Origin: Coniella vitis
Lineage: Eukaryota; Ascomycota; Sordariomycetes; Diaporthales; Schizoparmaceae
Direction of reading: 5' to 3'
Length of the DNA: 64,000 nucleotides
NCBI GenBank assembly: GCA_011317545.1
Contig: WUJK01000001.1
Span: 4,631,001-4,695,000 of the forward strand
Both the position numbers and the translations under genes were made by a program. The number at the start of each line of letters is the position of its first letter. Position 1 is the first letter of the stretch. This document shows positions 23,499 to 34,482 of the stretch, piece by piece. The notes under the pieces are model-generated. The model was not told the origin of the DNA, did no database searches, and saw only the letters and a list, made by a program, of their open reading frames with translations.

Positions 23499-25052
23499 TA
23501 AAAGTGTGTTACACCCGTGTGACCACATGATCCAATCATCCAGCCTGCTGTCTGTTGCGACATTTCAGTGGTTGGCATCCAGATCGCTGACTCGCTGCCA
23601 AATCCTGCGCGCCTGCTAGGCACAGCCCTCGCTTAGGGCGCCTGGCGAGCCCTTCCAAGTCTTCACCGTGGTTCGTTGCACAATGGAGCACATGCTGTCT
23701 CTCGAAAAACAGATGCAGTGCGTTTGCGTGTTCGGCTGAACTGACGTTCTGGGCAAAAACTGTCCCGACAAACCAATTCTGTGCGTTGCGTCTCTAACAA
23801 CGTGCATAGAAAATCTGCATCTTTGCAGGCCGCAGCAAAACCTGTGCTTGTGCTGCACATCAGCGGATCCTCTGCGTGTAACGCGAGGCCTGCTTCGGCC
23901 CCTTGTAACCATTGACAAGCACTGCTTGGTGCCTTACGCCCACCAATCGCCGTCTCGTGCAGATGTGACTGTTCATGCAAGACTACCAACTTCAAGCCGA
24001 ATATGATGGTCTTGATCTCATCATACACAATGCGCGCGCGCTGCCCCTCAGCCTAGGAGAGAGGGTGACAGAGAACGTGGGAGGGCGAGAGAGCGCGATA
24101 CCCACACCCACCCGGCCACACGCGCACATCACAGCGACGGCCATAGAGCACATGGAAACTCTTGGTTGCATCTTCCTGTCTTGCAACTTGGCATGACATA
24201 TTATGGCAGCCTGCGTGCTGACAGTAGTGTTCCCACCGAGTGCGCAAAGAGACGCCGCCGGTCTTGGTCAAGACCTTATTTTTGACGACCCAGCCAACCG
24301 AGTCGTATTGCCGGCAACGTCGTAAGCACCGAAAAGAGGTCACGAACTTTTTTTCCCTTCTCAAACTGTCTGGTCATACAACCCTCCCTCAAGGATTTCT
24401 TTGCAATGCTACTTATCATCTCAGCCTGCAGCCCAAATCAGCCCCCGACTTCACTCGATACACCTGCACACAGACGAGGCCAACATCGCCTCCCCCAGTC
24501 GCAGGCCCAAAGACGAGTGCGCCGTCCTGGAACAGGCATAGGAGCAGCTTGTTCACATTCGCTACTGCATCAGTGACGTGGCTGGTGATCCAAGGTACAG
24601 ATTTGTGAAGAATTCTCCCGGAGCTATTGTACCCACTGCTTTACAACCAAGTTATCTTCCTCACTCTCCCGCAATCCGGACGGGGTTGGACTGGCCACGT
24701 CGGGAAGAGGTTGCGGAAGGATCGAGCCCATGGTGCCGTCGGAAAACGAACCTTGACACCAACAGAGTACCCTTATCCCAGCGTGGCAGAGCGGTATACG
24801 AAGCCATCTGGGCCTGGAGCCTACAGGGTGCTGTAATTGTGGGCGGAAAGTGTTCGCCCGACCGTTTACAATGCTATGCGAGCCGTGGCTGATTGTGTTT
24901 GATCCAACCCTTATGGTAAGCAATGTGTTCAGCTCAGCATGACAACATGTGCGTAGTCTGTACTTTGGAGCTAACTTTCCACCATTTGCTAGGAAACGGT
25001 CTTCGAAGCAATTGTCTCTTGAAACCGCGGAATATGACTGTAGCTCTTGGAA

Positions 25053-26767
25053 ATGATACCAGGATATGTTGCAGCAACGTCGTCCGAGACGGATCTTGTT
25101 GCTCCTTCGAGAACAATGCTCCTTCAAGATCAATCGTCTCATGTTCCCCTGTCCAAGATTTTGAATAATGGCGACCTCGTACTTCTCTTGACTCCAGTGG
25201 TCTTTCCTGTCGACGCTCATTCTAGCACAGACCCATTCGAGCCGCTTGGGAAAGCACTGGCGAGACACCACCCATGGGTCCGCCATGTCCCATATACGGC
25301 CAGAGGCGGCATCACCAGCACGCATGTCGGCTTCATCAAACGGGCGAGGATTGTGGTCTTTGTGGTTTCGGGCCCGCCGAGTCCCGGCCAGCCCTCCCAG
25401 GTTGAGTTGTCCAGCTTCGTCCAAGGCATTGGCGAACACCGACCCCATGTGGTTGTCGCGTGCTGCAATGTGCGCGAATTGGAGGACAAGATAGCCTCGT
25501 TTCCCATTATTCTTCAGCTCTCGGGCTACTCGTCTCAGGAGCTAGAGGCTGGGGCCGACATCCTTTTCCATGGACAGAAATCGCAGAATCCAGCGCCCAC
25601 AACCGACTTATCAGTAGCGCGCCCGACTCCCCAACCGCCACCACGGAATTGGACTGTGACAGGATGGAACCAGGCAAGAGATGTCCCTGAGATTCATGGA
25701 TTCTGGAATGAGTGCATGCCGGGTCAATTCAAACTCGGCCAAGCCAGCCTGCTGCAGGTCCTCCAACGCGACGGCTACGCAAACCATTATCTGGTCCGAG
25801 ACCCAGACACGAACCGACTTTTAGGATTTTGTGCCACCTACATCACCTATCTCGACAGCAAAGGCGATGTTCTTGTTGGCTCTATAGCCGCGCTGCTCGT
25901 GCGGACATCCCACAGGTGCCAGGGCATTGGCAGGCGGCTTCATGACGCAGCAATGCGGGGCTTCAAGAAGACACGAGGCGTTTCCCGCTTGCAACTGGGC
26001 AGCACTTTTCCTCGAATCTTCTATGGCCTACCCGTCCATCATCCCGCAGAGGCATGGTTCAACCGCCGGGGCTGGCGAATGGACTGCACTGTGCCAGGCA
26101 CGGGACACGAGGTAAATGATTGGCTGCTAGCCTTCAGCGAGTGGCCTATTGGCGGCTATCCATCTATCGGTGTATCGTTCCGGCCATGCGGGTTCACAGA
26201 CTTTGACAGGGTCCTCGAGGTCGTGGAGCGCGTGGCAAGCCAGAACAATCACATGGGCTGGTACGATCAATACGCAAAGCTCGCAGACTCAATGGCCATG
26301 AGCGATATCGTGGTGGGCTCGCGTGGTGACGAGATTGTGGCTACGGCCATTACATATACAATGCACTCGGACAACCCGTCTGCGAGCGATATTCCTTGGG
26401 CTGGCTCGATATCAGACGATACCGGGGGTGTCACATGCATTTGCATCACCGGTAAGCTTGAAAGCTTCTTTTACCTAGATATTGTGCCTTTGTTATGTCA
26501 TTCGAAACTAATCAGCGTCACCACAGATATCGCCAACAGAGACTCTATAATGGTACGGCTATTGGATACATGTGTGCAAACTCTCAAACAGCAAGGCAAA
26601 AGCCATCTGTACATTGACGCTGTCAAGGGAGGCGAAGCTGGCTTCCAATTAATAGGTAAAGCACAGCAGTGGTCCTCCACTTCAATCCCGGACCTTTGGA
26701 CTAATGCTTGCTCCAACCAGGTTTTCAAAAATGGGCGACATACAGAGACGTCTGGATGAACGCATGA
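25053..26767 (+). CDS. GNAT acetyltransferase-domain protein, C-terminal half of the GH3-GNAT (NagZ/Ngs1-like) family
   Basis: Exons 25053-26451, 26527-26655 and 26721-26767 give 524 residues. Both introns (75 and 65 bp) are needed to restore the GNAT C-terminus (joins GVTCICIT|DIANRD and FQLIG|FQKWATYRDV). Ignoring them gives a false end. Residues about 1-185 resemble the second alpha/beta domain that follows the GH3 barrel in fungal NagZ-like proteins (LVLLLTPVV ... VPYTARGG). About 190-520 are the GNAT part, with the acetyl-CoA pyrophosphate-binding motif RCQGIGRRL near residue 294. In Candida albicans, Ngs1 of this architecture senses N-acetylglucosamine. Here no GH3 catalytic domain is visible upstream, and a TAG at 25041 closes the frame, so the gene is either 5'-truncated or has unrecognised upstream exons. 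Acceptor of the acetyl group: unknown. Confidence 0.6.
26452..26526 (+). other. GNAT gene intron (in-frame, stopless)
   Basis: The donor is GGTAAGC and the acceptor is CCACAG. At 75 bp it is a multiple of three with no stop, so retention would insert 25 residues into the GNAT fold. The spliced join ITDIANRD fits the family better. Confidence 0.75.
26656..26720 (+). other. GNAT gene second intron
   Basis: The donor is ATAG|GTAAAG and the acceptor is CCAACCAG, 65 bp. Splicing restores FQLIGFQKWATYRDVWMNA and a stop at 26765-26767. Confidence 0.8.
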
Positions 26768-28982
26768 ATACGACCTGACAGCTCGAGAGGTCTCACGAGG
26801 AAATTCTTCGAGTCTCATTACCCCCCCCCCCCCGTTTTCCTTTAATAAAATAATGCAAAGGAACTTTGACCACGTCTCAATCTCAATCTGAACCGCCGGC
26901 GTCACGCAATACTGGGCGTTCTCAAGACACTGACGGTGTCTCACGAGCAGGTTTGCGCAGATTACTATGTGCACGCTTGATTTGGCAATCCTGTGCTGCG
27001 GTTTCATGATCCATACGGGCATCCAGAGTTCATCTATCTGCTCCCGGTTCCTCCAACCTCACCTGGTTAAGCAATTGCCCAGTTGAAAATATTCCTTGAT
27101 GCCTCGGCATGTGTGCCGCCGTCTGACCTGCTTCACCACCAGGCAGCCATGTTACAATACATACACATCTCTGGACCCAGTCAGTTGTACGATGGGGCCA
27201 CATTTGACACTACGCAAGTTCTTCCACACCATCCATATCTACATGCAAAAGCACACACACCCTCCACCCTCGGCTTAGGTAGCATAGAGGGATGCGCAAC
27301 CGGCCGCGGCTTTCGCGCAACCGTGACCGTAGACCGTGACATGAGAAGGATTTCTCTTTTGGCACCATTGCATTGCGGTGCATATTCCCCTCCAGGCCTT
27401 CTGCAGTTGCAGTGCAGATTCAGAAGGATTCTCATCCTAGTTCAGCATGCCCCTACCGGGATATCATGTGCTGCTGCTGTTGCTGCTGCTGCTGCTGTTG
27501 CTTCTGCTGTTCAGTCTCCCACATACTATGTACACCAAGGGGCCATCAAAAGGGTGTTTCCTGGGTGGCTTTCCTTGCCATGCTTTCCCTCAAATTCCTT
27601 CGGCCCCTCCTTCTTCGCCCTCCTCCATCATCCAAGCGCGCCTCAAGCCCGCAGGTGACACTGCATAGCAGAGAGACGCTGGTCAGACCATGAGGCCATA
27701 TGTGCATGGATGGGTTATAAGATCGACCCTTTTGGGAGATAAACTCGAGCATCACAGGGCTGATGGCATCTGTACCCTTTCCCCCCCCCCCCCCATTTGT
27801 ATCTGTGCGAGCAGGTCGGTCGGTCGGTGGCTATCGGGTGGGCGTTCAAGTGAGCTGATAGGGCAGGGCTGGCAGGCTGGGTAGGGCTGGGTATGTGTGT
27901 AGACATGTATTTATACTATTATGGTATTCACTGATCTATAACATCTCTATCTCGTCTTTGAGATCCTGCTTTGGTTTTCTCCTGAAAGCAAATTCAACAA
28001 CTACTCTTGTTAGATTGTGTTTTCTGTCCCAAGGAATAGAAGAAAGGCACAATACCCTAATAAAAGTACTTTCGTCAAACCTATCAACGTATCCTGCTTA
28101 CAGTGCCACTGTCAGCAGCGCATACTTTGCGGAAACCTTTTTTTTTAAAAAAAAAAAAAAGAAATAATAATAATAATAATGAAGTATTTTTCAACTGAAA
28201 CGTCACAATACACCTTCTTCTCCTCACAGCCACATAAGCAAATAAGCTACACGGCCTTTGATGCTTCAACCTTAGACAAACATGTTTCATCCGCACTGCT
28301 AAACTCCCAAGAAGAACAAACCCAGCCAGCCCCCCCTTCCTCCCCCCCCATCTCTCCCCGACGCAAGCCGTATCTCGTGCCATACAAGTCATTCGCCTCT
28401 TCCTCACCGGTGAGTAGGTAAATAAATCAGGTTTCGGTAATATAATCCATACCTCAGTAATAACCCATCCATCCATCCATCCATCCATTCGTTTCCCAAT
28501 CAAACAAAATAATCCGCCGCCCCCTCGCTTTGACGAGCGGTTCGTTATCCTGCTCACAGTATTGCAACCGCCTTCTAAGCCGCTTCATATACCAAAAGCC
28601 TTGATTGGATGTGAAATAGAAATACCGCTACTCGATTGCTTTGATTGATCGATTGATTGATTGCATAGTATCACGAATGAGACTTTCTTTGTTTTTGTAG
28701 GGCCTTCTATCTCTTTTGAGTATTTGTGAGTTTGTATGATTTATGTTGGTATGTACGACTGACTGAGTTTCTTGTTGCTGCGAGTTTGACAACTCGAATG
28801 AATTGTGAAAAAAAGAAAAGAGACATGTAGATGGAATAGAATATATCACCAATCACGCCACAAACAGTCTAAACCGTAAATGAACCCAAACAAGAAACGC
28901 AGTCGCGTATAAATTGGACATAGAACTCCAATGACCAACCAGCAACTGAAAGTGGCAGGTGGTCGATAATGAGATGAATAAA

Positions 28983-29023
<41 letters not shown>

Positions 29024-29029
29024 ATACCA
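26768..29029. other. gene-poor region between GNAT gene and transposon block
   Basis: No supported gene. It holds C-runs (26821-26833, 27780-27793), a CTG/TTG tract (27469-27510), an AT tract with AATAAT repeats (28141-28180), CCAT repeats (28465-28488) and an AG run (28987-29020). CpA/TpG are present at normal frequency, so RIP has not spread here. A 191-codon frame at 27083-27658 is probably spurious because its centre is the trinucleotide tract. Confidence 0.6.
28987..29020. repeat. AG dinucleotide repeat beside the transposon block
   Basis: About 17 AG units end nine bases before the CTAAT target duplication of the copia element. Confidence 0.9.
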
Positions 29030-29034
29030 CTAAT
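29030..29034 (+). repeat. copia target-site duplication, left (CTAAT)
   Basis: CTAAT directly precedes the left LTR and is matched by CTAAT at 58219-58223 directly after the right LTR. Confidence 0.85.
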
Positions 29035-29158
29035 TGTGGGCCAGGGTGTGGCCCGTGCACCAGCACACACATATATAGTAAATAGCCCAGGGCCTGTGGC
29101 CCCGCTATAGTTAGAATAGCTTTTTCCTCCTAATACGATTTCTCAGTTACGCCCTATA
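29035..29158 (+). repeat. copia left LTR (RIP-mutated copy)
   Basis: 124 bp, from TGTGGGCC to GCCCTATA. Aligned to the right LTR it shows two small indels and seven substitutions. All seven are CpA to TpA, or TpG to TpA, in this copy. AGTTATAAGCTCC follows immediately and may be a mutated primer-binding site. Confidence 0.9.
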
Positions 29159-30703
29159 AGTTATAAGCTCCTTGATTTCCCTATTTTAAGACCGTTAAGT
29201 TAATTTACTGCTATTTATATATTTATAGCAGAACGGTTTACCGATCTACCGACTTTTAGCGATTAAAAACGGCTACGTACTAATAGAGTTAGTATAACCT
29301 AAGAACCGTACGAATCGCGACCCTACCGACGGCCTATATAGAGTATAGCGCCGTTATACGAAGACGATCTTATCTAGTTAGACTAATCGGAGGACGAGAT
29401 CGAGCCAATTATATTCGAAGAAGCTATAAAACCCCTATAGCCGGCTATAAGTGCTAGGTTTTATCTCCTGCCGATTAGTATAGGAACCGGTACCTTTCCG
29501 AAGTTAAAAGGTGCCGATAATTTTTAATAATAAAAACGCTAGGTACTAGATATATATAATATGTACGATCTAGAATACTTCTTAAAATAGATAATACTAG
29601 AACTAGATAACCTAGTAAAAAAGAAGTTATAACGAATCGCTCGTAGTACTTTACGCGGTATACTTAATATCTCGATTTAAAACGTTTAGGTAGAGTTACT
29701 TATATATAGTCTCGATAAAGATAAACAAGATCCCTTTATTATATAGAGTAAGATACTCGAGGTAATACCTAAAGATAGCTCTCTAGGTATACTTAAGATA
29801 TAGAACCGTTTTTTTAAGCTAGAGAGATCTAACTATAATTCGATAGAAGTATTCCTTAAGGATATATAATATCTATATTAAAGACTTTAAGTAATAGATT
29901 ATAATACTATAGATAAGCTATATATAATAGCGCTATTAGCTAAGATAGAATATATACTATTAATACGTTTTAGCTTCCTTAAGAACTATTATAAATTAAA
30001 AGAAGGCCTCTTATAGGTAGAGTTAGTAGCTAAAATATACGAATATATGTTAAAAGAGACTGCTTTAGCTATATTTATAGCCTATAAGTAGAGTAATAAG
30101 CCTATTAATAATAATAATAATATTAATAATAAGTTAATAAACGATATCGCTAGTTTTAAAGATATTCCTTAGGATATACGTAAGATATTCGGCTAGTATA
30201 GTATATATAAGAGAGTAACTACTAAGTACTATAAATATTATAACGATTATAACGTATACTATTCTAAGAAGGATAGCTACCTTAAAAAGCGTATAAAATA
30301 GACCGATATATAGTTAAATTAGCTTATAGCACCTATAATCTTTAGTATCGGCTAATCTAGCGTAGGAAGCTTAAAGAGTAATAAACAGGCTAATATAGCT
30401 ATCTTATAGTTAGCTATACTTATAGCTAACTAATAAATTAGCCGAGACTTATTTATTACTAACTCTAATTATTTAGATATTTTAATTAATAACCTTAAAT
30501 AGTTTAAAACCCTAAAGCTAATAGTAAAGCTAGAATATCTGCTATTAGCTAGTAATACTACGGTTAAAATTAAATATAAAGGTATAGTTAGCCTAAATAT
30601 ATATAAGAACGATAATATATACTTAATCCTTCGATTTTATAATACTAAATATAACCTATAAATACCTATTAACCTAGTAAGCGTAGGTAAGATATATAAA
30701 TAC
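29159..30703 (+). pseudogene. copia 5' interior: gag, zinc knuckle and protease remnants
   Basis: CpA and TpG are almost absent and every frame is broken. A degraded retroviral-type zinc knuckle is visible near 30215-30265, where the expected Cys codons read Tyr (TGT to TAT). A protease-like segment follows near 30440-30490, with Asn in place of the catalytic-site Asp-Ser-Gly pattern. A short pre-integrase segment (LVSVGKIYKY) runs up to the Gypsy-1 insertion and resumes at 54139. Confidence 0.75.
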
Positions 30704-30944
30704 TATTAGACTTTAAGCTAGAAACTTATTTACTTATTGCTTAAAAGCAACGGGAACCCTATAAAGTTAATTATATTTATAGTTATAGACGAAAACTGGA
30801 ATACTAAAAGGAAAAAGGAAGGAACTAAGTTTAGTTTAATTTCTAAATATAACCTTATTTGGAAATATATCTTAAATACTACTAAGATCCTACTTATTAG
30901 ATACTTTCTTATATCCTATTACTTTACTTACTAAAACCCTAATA
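30704..30944 (+). repeat. Gypsy-1 left LTR
   Basis: 241 bp, starting TATTAGACTTTAAG and ending AAACCCTAATA. It matches the right copy at 53893-54133 and the 239-bp LTRs of Gypsy-2. The copy is heavily depleted of CpA/TpG. Confidence 0.88.
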
Positions 30945-33900
30945 TTCTAAACTTCTTTTCTAAGGGTATAAACCGGTAAGAATAAGAATACTATCTATAT
31001 AACGCTTTTCTCGTATTAGTTATACTAATACTACGCTAATATAGCGAATTTCCTTAGAATCTCTAAATATAGCTATTATAACTAAATAACGCTTTTACGA
31101 AGAGGCTAAAGTAAACGTATTATTACGCCTTTAAGATATTAAGTAGCGTTTATATACTAAACGTATACGCTTAGCGTAAGGAAATAAATCCTCCGATTAT
31201 ATCTACCTATTACTAGCTAGTTATAAGGTTTCTTCCTTATCTATAATACTTCTATATAGTAATTTATTACTTATAAATAGAGCTATACCTACTCTTTCTA
31301 GACCTAATAGTTCTTTATCTATCTCTTAATCGGAAAGTATTATTAATACTACGTCTCTTACCCTTTTATATAATATACCGAATCTAATATATAAAGGAAC
31401 TAGTCTAATAGAATTTTAAGCTTTTAAATTTAACCTTATATATCGATTTAAGATATATAATATTATTAATAAAGATTATAAATCTTATTATACTACCGGT
31501 TATTTAAGAGATAATATAAAACGCTATTAGGTTAGTTATCTTATACGTTAATATAGGGAAAATAGTATTAAGGCGAAAATATCTCTACCTAATCTTTTGG
31601 AATTTCTCGAGAAATAATACTCTAATCCTAAGACTTATATACTTATTATATCTTCGAAGCTTTTACGATTTATATAAGGCCGAGATAAAGTAATTACGGA
31701 TTTCGTATAATATTTTAATAAAATTAAATTAGATAATCTAGCTCCTTTAAAAGGATTAGCTTATATTATAGTCTTTATTACTTAGCTATACCCTAACTTA
31801 CGGATTATACTCGGCTCTTAAGTAATATTACTATATAAATAGGAGTATATTATTAGTTTAATATAATAATTCGAATTAATATAAAAAGATATTTAACCTT
31901 AACCTATATAAACTCCGTAAGAATATAGAATTTGCTTTATATATAGGGAGTCTAATTATATTATAACCTATTATCCTAAAAAAGCTACTAAGAATTCGCT
32001 ACTTTCTATATTATTACTTAACTTATCTTTACCCCTTAAGCGTAATATTAACGATTCCGCTATATTAATATACCTAATTTATAACTATAGTATTCGATAC
32101 TATAATTATAACTAATAAAGCTATCGAAAAGCAACTTACCTATAAAACCTATAGCGAATTTACTACGTTTATAGGGAGGATAATTATACTTCTACTAAAT
32201 ATCCTAAAGCTTATTATCGAACTTATTAAATAATAGGCTATACTATAATCGTATACCTAAAATTATAGCGAATTTCGAATATTACCTATAATATAGCTTC
32301 TATATAGAGTTCTAGTTAGGGATACGCTAGGTAGGATTATCCTCGTCTAGTTATAAAGGCTAGTATAATTTTAAGTAAAATATTATAGTTTATAGAAAAA
32401 GAAGCGCTTATTAACTCGGGCGTAGAGGAGAACCTATTTATATATAACTTATTCGAATAAATCCTATAACTTTATATTAAACTAAGTATTCTATTAATTA
32501 TATTTAATAATATATTAATAAAAACTTTAGGTTCTATTATATTAGATTTACTAATTACTAATTCCTTAGGCGTTATAAGAATATAATATTATCGCTTCTC
32601 TATTATTAAAAAAATACCCTTCCTAATTATATTAGGTTTTCCCTAGCTTATTTCTATAAATCCTTAAATTAATTAGGCTATTAGGTATTAGAGATAGCTA
32701 TTATATATATCTAAGTTAGTATTTATTATATCTATATAGGAAATACGTAAAGTATATATAATATTTATTATATAAAGTATACCTATTATTCCTTTATATC
32801 TATCTAAAAAGGAAGTTAAAAAACCTATCCCTAGTTTACCTAGCGAATATATAAACTTTAAGGATATTATATATATAGATCCTAATATACCTTTACTAAT
32901 ATAAATAGTTTTAGATTATACTATTAATCTAGAAGAGGGCGCGATACCTTTATAAGGACCTATTTATATACTTATTACGTTAAAGCTAGAAAGTCTTAGG
33001 GAATACTTATAGAAAATATAAGCTAGAGGTTTTATTCGCTATTCTATTAGTCCTATAGGAGCTTCTATTATTTTTATATTAAAAAAGGCGGGGAGTTATA
33101 CCTTTATATTAATTATCGTACTTTAAATAAGCTAATATATAAGAATCGTATACTTTTACCCTTAATTTTAGAAGTTCTAGACTAATTATTATATACTACT
33201 ATTTATATTAAGCTTAACTTAAAAGATACTTATTATTATATATAAATTAAGGAAGGTAATAAGTAGAAGACTACTTTTCGTATTAAATATAAGCATTTTA
33301 AGTACCTTATTTTACTAATAGGTTTAACTAATTCTCTTATAACTTTTTAATCTTATATTAATCGAGTTCTAGTTAGGCTTATTAATATTATTTATATTAT
33401 CTACCTCGATAATATTTTAATTTTTAGTAAGAACCCTATAATATATATATAAGATATTCGTAGAGTATTTAAGCGATTATATAAGTAGAAGTTATATATT
33501 AACCTTAAAAAATATAAATTTAATATATTAAAAGTTAAATTTCTAGGTTTCGTTATTACTCCTAAAGGAATTAATATAGAATATAGTAGAATCGCTATTA
33601 TTAAGCAATAGCCTAAGCCTATATATATTAAAGATATCTAAGTATTCTTAGGTTTTACTAGTTTTTATAGGCGTTTTATTCGGAATTATTCTCGTATTAC
33701 TATACCTTTAACGTAGCTTTTACGTAGCAAGTATATTAGTACTTTTATTCTTAATTTCCGATAGCATCTTATATTTCGAATATTATATACTTATTTTACT
33801 ATCCCTCTATTATTACGCTATTTTAATCCTACTTTACTAATATATATAGAAATAGATATATCTTAGTAAGCTATTAAAGCTATTTTATTATAATTATTTA

Positions 33901-34243
33901 ATATAATTTAATATCTAATTACTTTTCGCTCTAAAAAGTTAATTTTAATTAAAGCGTCTTATAGTATAGGAGACTAGGAACTACTTACTATTATTAACGC
34001 TATATTAAATTAGCGTTAATACCTCTTATATATATAAACCCTAGTTATTATTAAGACTAATTACCTAAATTAGAGTTTTTAGGAAATAAAAAGACGGTTA
34101 TTAGCAAGGTAAATATAATAGCTATAGCTATTAAGTAACTATAACTTTACTATTATTTATTAACTTAGTCGATTAAATCCTATAAACGGACTATTATAGC
34201 GTTCTAATTATCGTAATAATATAAAAGCTAATAAGGAGCTATA
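30945..34243 (+). pseudogene. Gypsy-1 gag-pol first half (gag, protease, reverse transcriptase, RNase H start)
   Basis: Collinear with 34483-37786 of Gypsy-2 but with far more TAA/TAG stops. The reverse transcriptase active site near 33400-33430 reads Y-L-D-N where Y-L-D-D is expected (GATGAT to GATAAT, a TpG to TpA change). The sequence stops at GGAGCTATA, where Gypsy-2 begins, and resumes at 50208. Confidence 0.85.
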
Positions 34244-34482
34244 TATCAGAGTCTAAACTGGAAACCTGCTTATACATTACTCAAAAGCAATAGGAACCCT
34301 GCGAAGTCAATTATATTTATAATCAAGGATGGAAATTAGGACATAGAAAAAGAAAGAAAGGAACTAAGTTCAGTTTAGTTTCTAAATATAACCTCATTGA
34401 AAACATATCTTAAATACTACTAAGATCCTGCTTATTAGATGCTTTCTTATATCCTATTACTTTGCCTACTAAAACCCTGATA
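34244..34482 (+). repeat. Gypsy-2 left LTR
   Basis: 239 bp, starting TATCAGAGTC and ending CCCTGATA, so the first and last six bases are perfect inverted repeats. Canonical TGTCAG...CTGACA ends altered by RIP at both termini would give this. Confidence 0.9.

Larger units (their letters stand above)
20254..25052. other. gene-poor region between ABC transporter and GNAT gene
   Basis: The first part is probably the ABC transporter promoter. No complete gene is recognised. It contains a 20-bp degenerate tandem repeat (20846-20942) and two CCCTAACCCT motifs (22597-22606, 22626-22635). There is an uncharacterised 183-codon open frame at 22947-23498 whose N-terminal part may be an intron of a small spliced gene. 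Frame fragments with coding-like composition around 24400-24890 are broken by stops. I looked here for the GH3 domain expected upstream of the GNAT gene and could not find its motifs. Base composition is ordinary, so RIP is not the reason. Confidence 0.45.

Noticed and set aside
24624..25448. 274-codon minus-strand frame across the start of the GNAT gene
   Set aside because: It overlaps the GNAT exon, has no recognisable domain, and its composition is explained by the plus-strand coding sequence.
27083..27658. 191-codon open frame
   Set aside because: Its centre is a CTG/TTG trinucleotide tract giving polyalanine. The flanks show no domain, intron or conserved motif.
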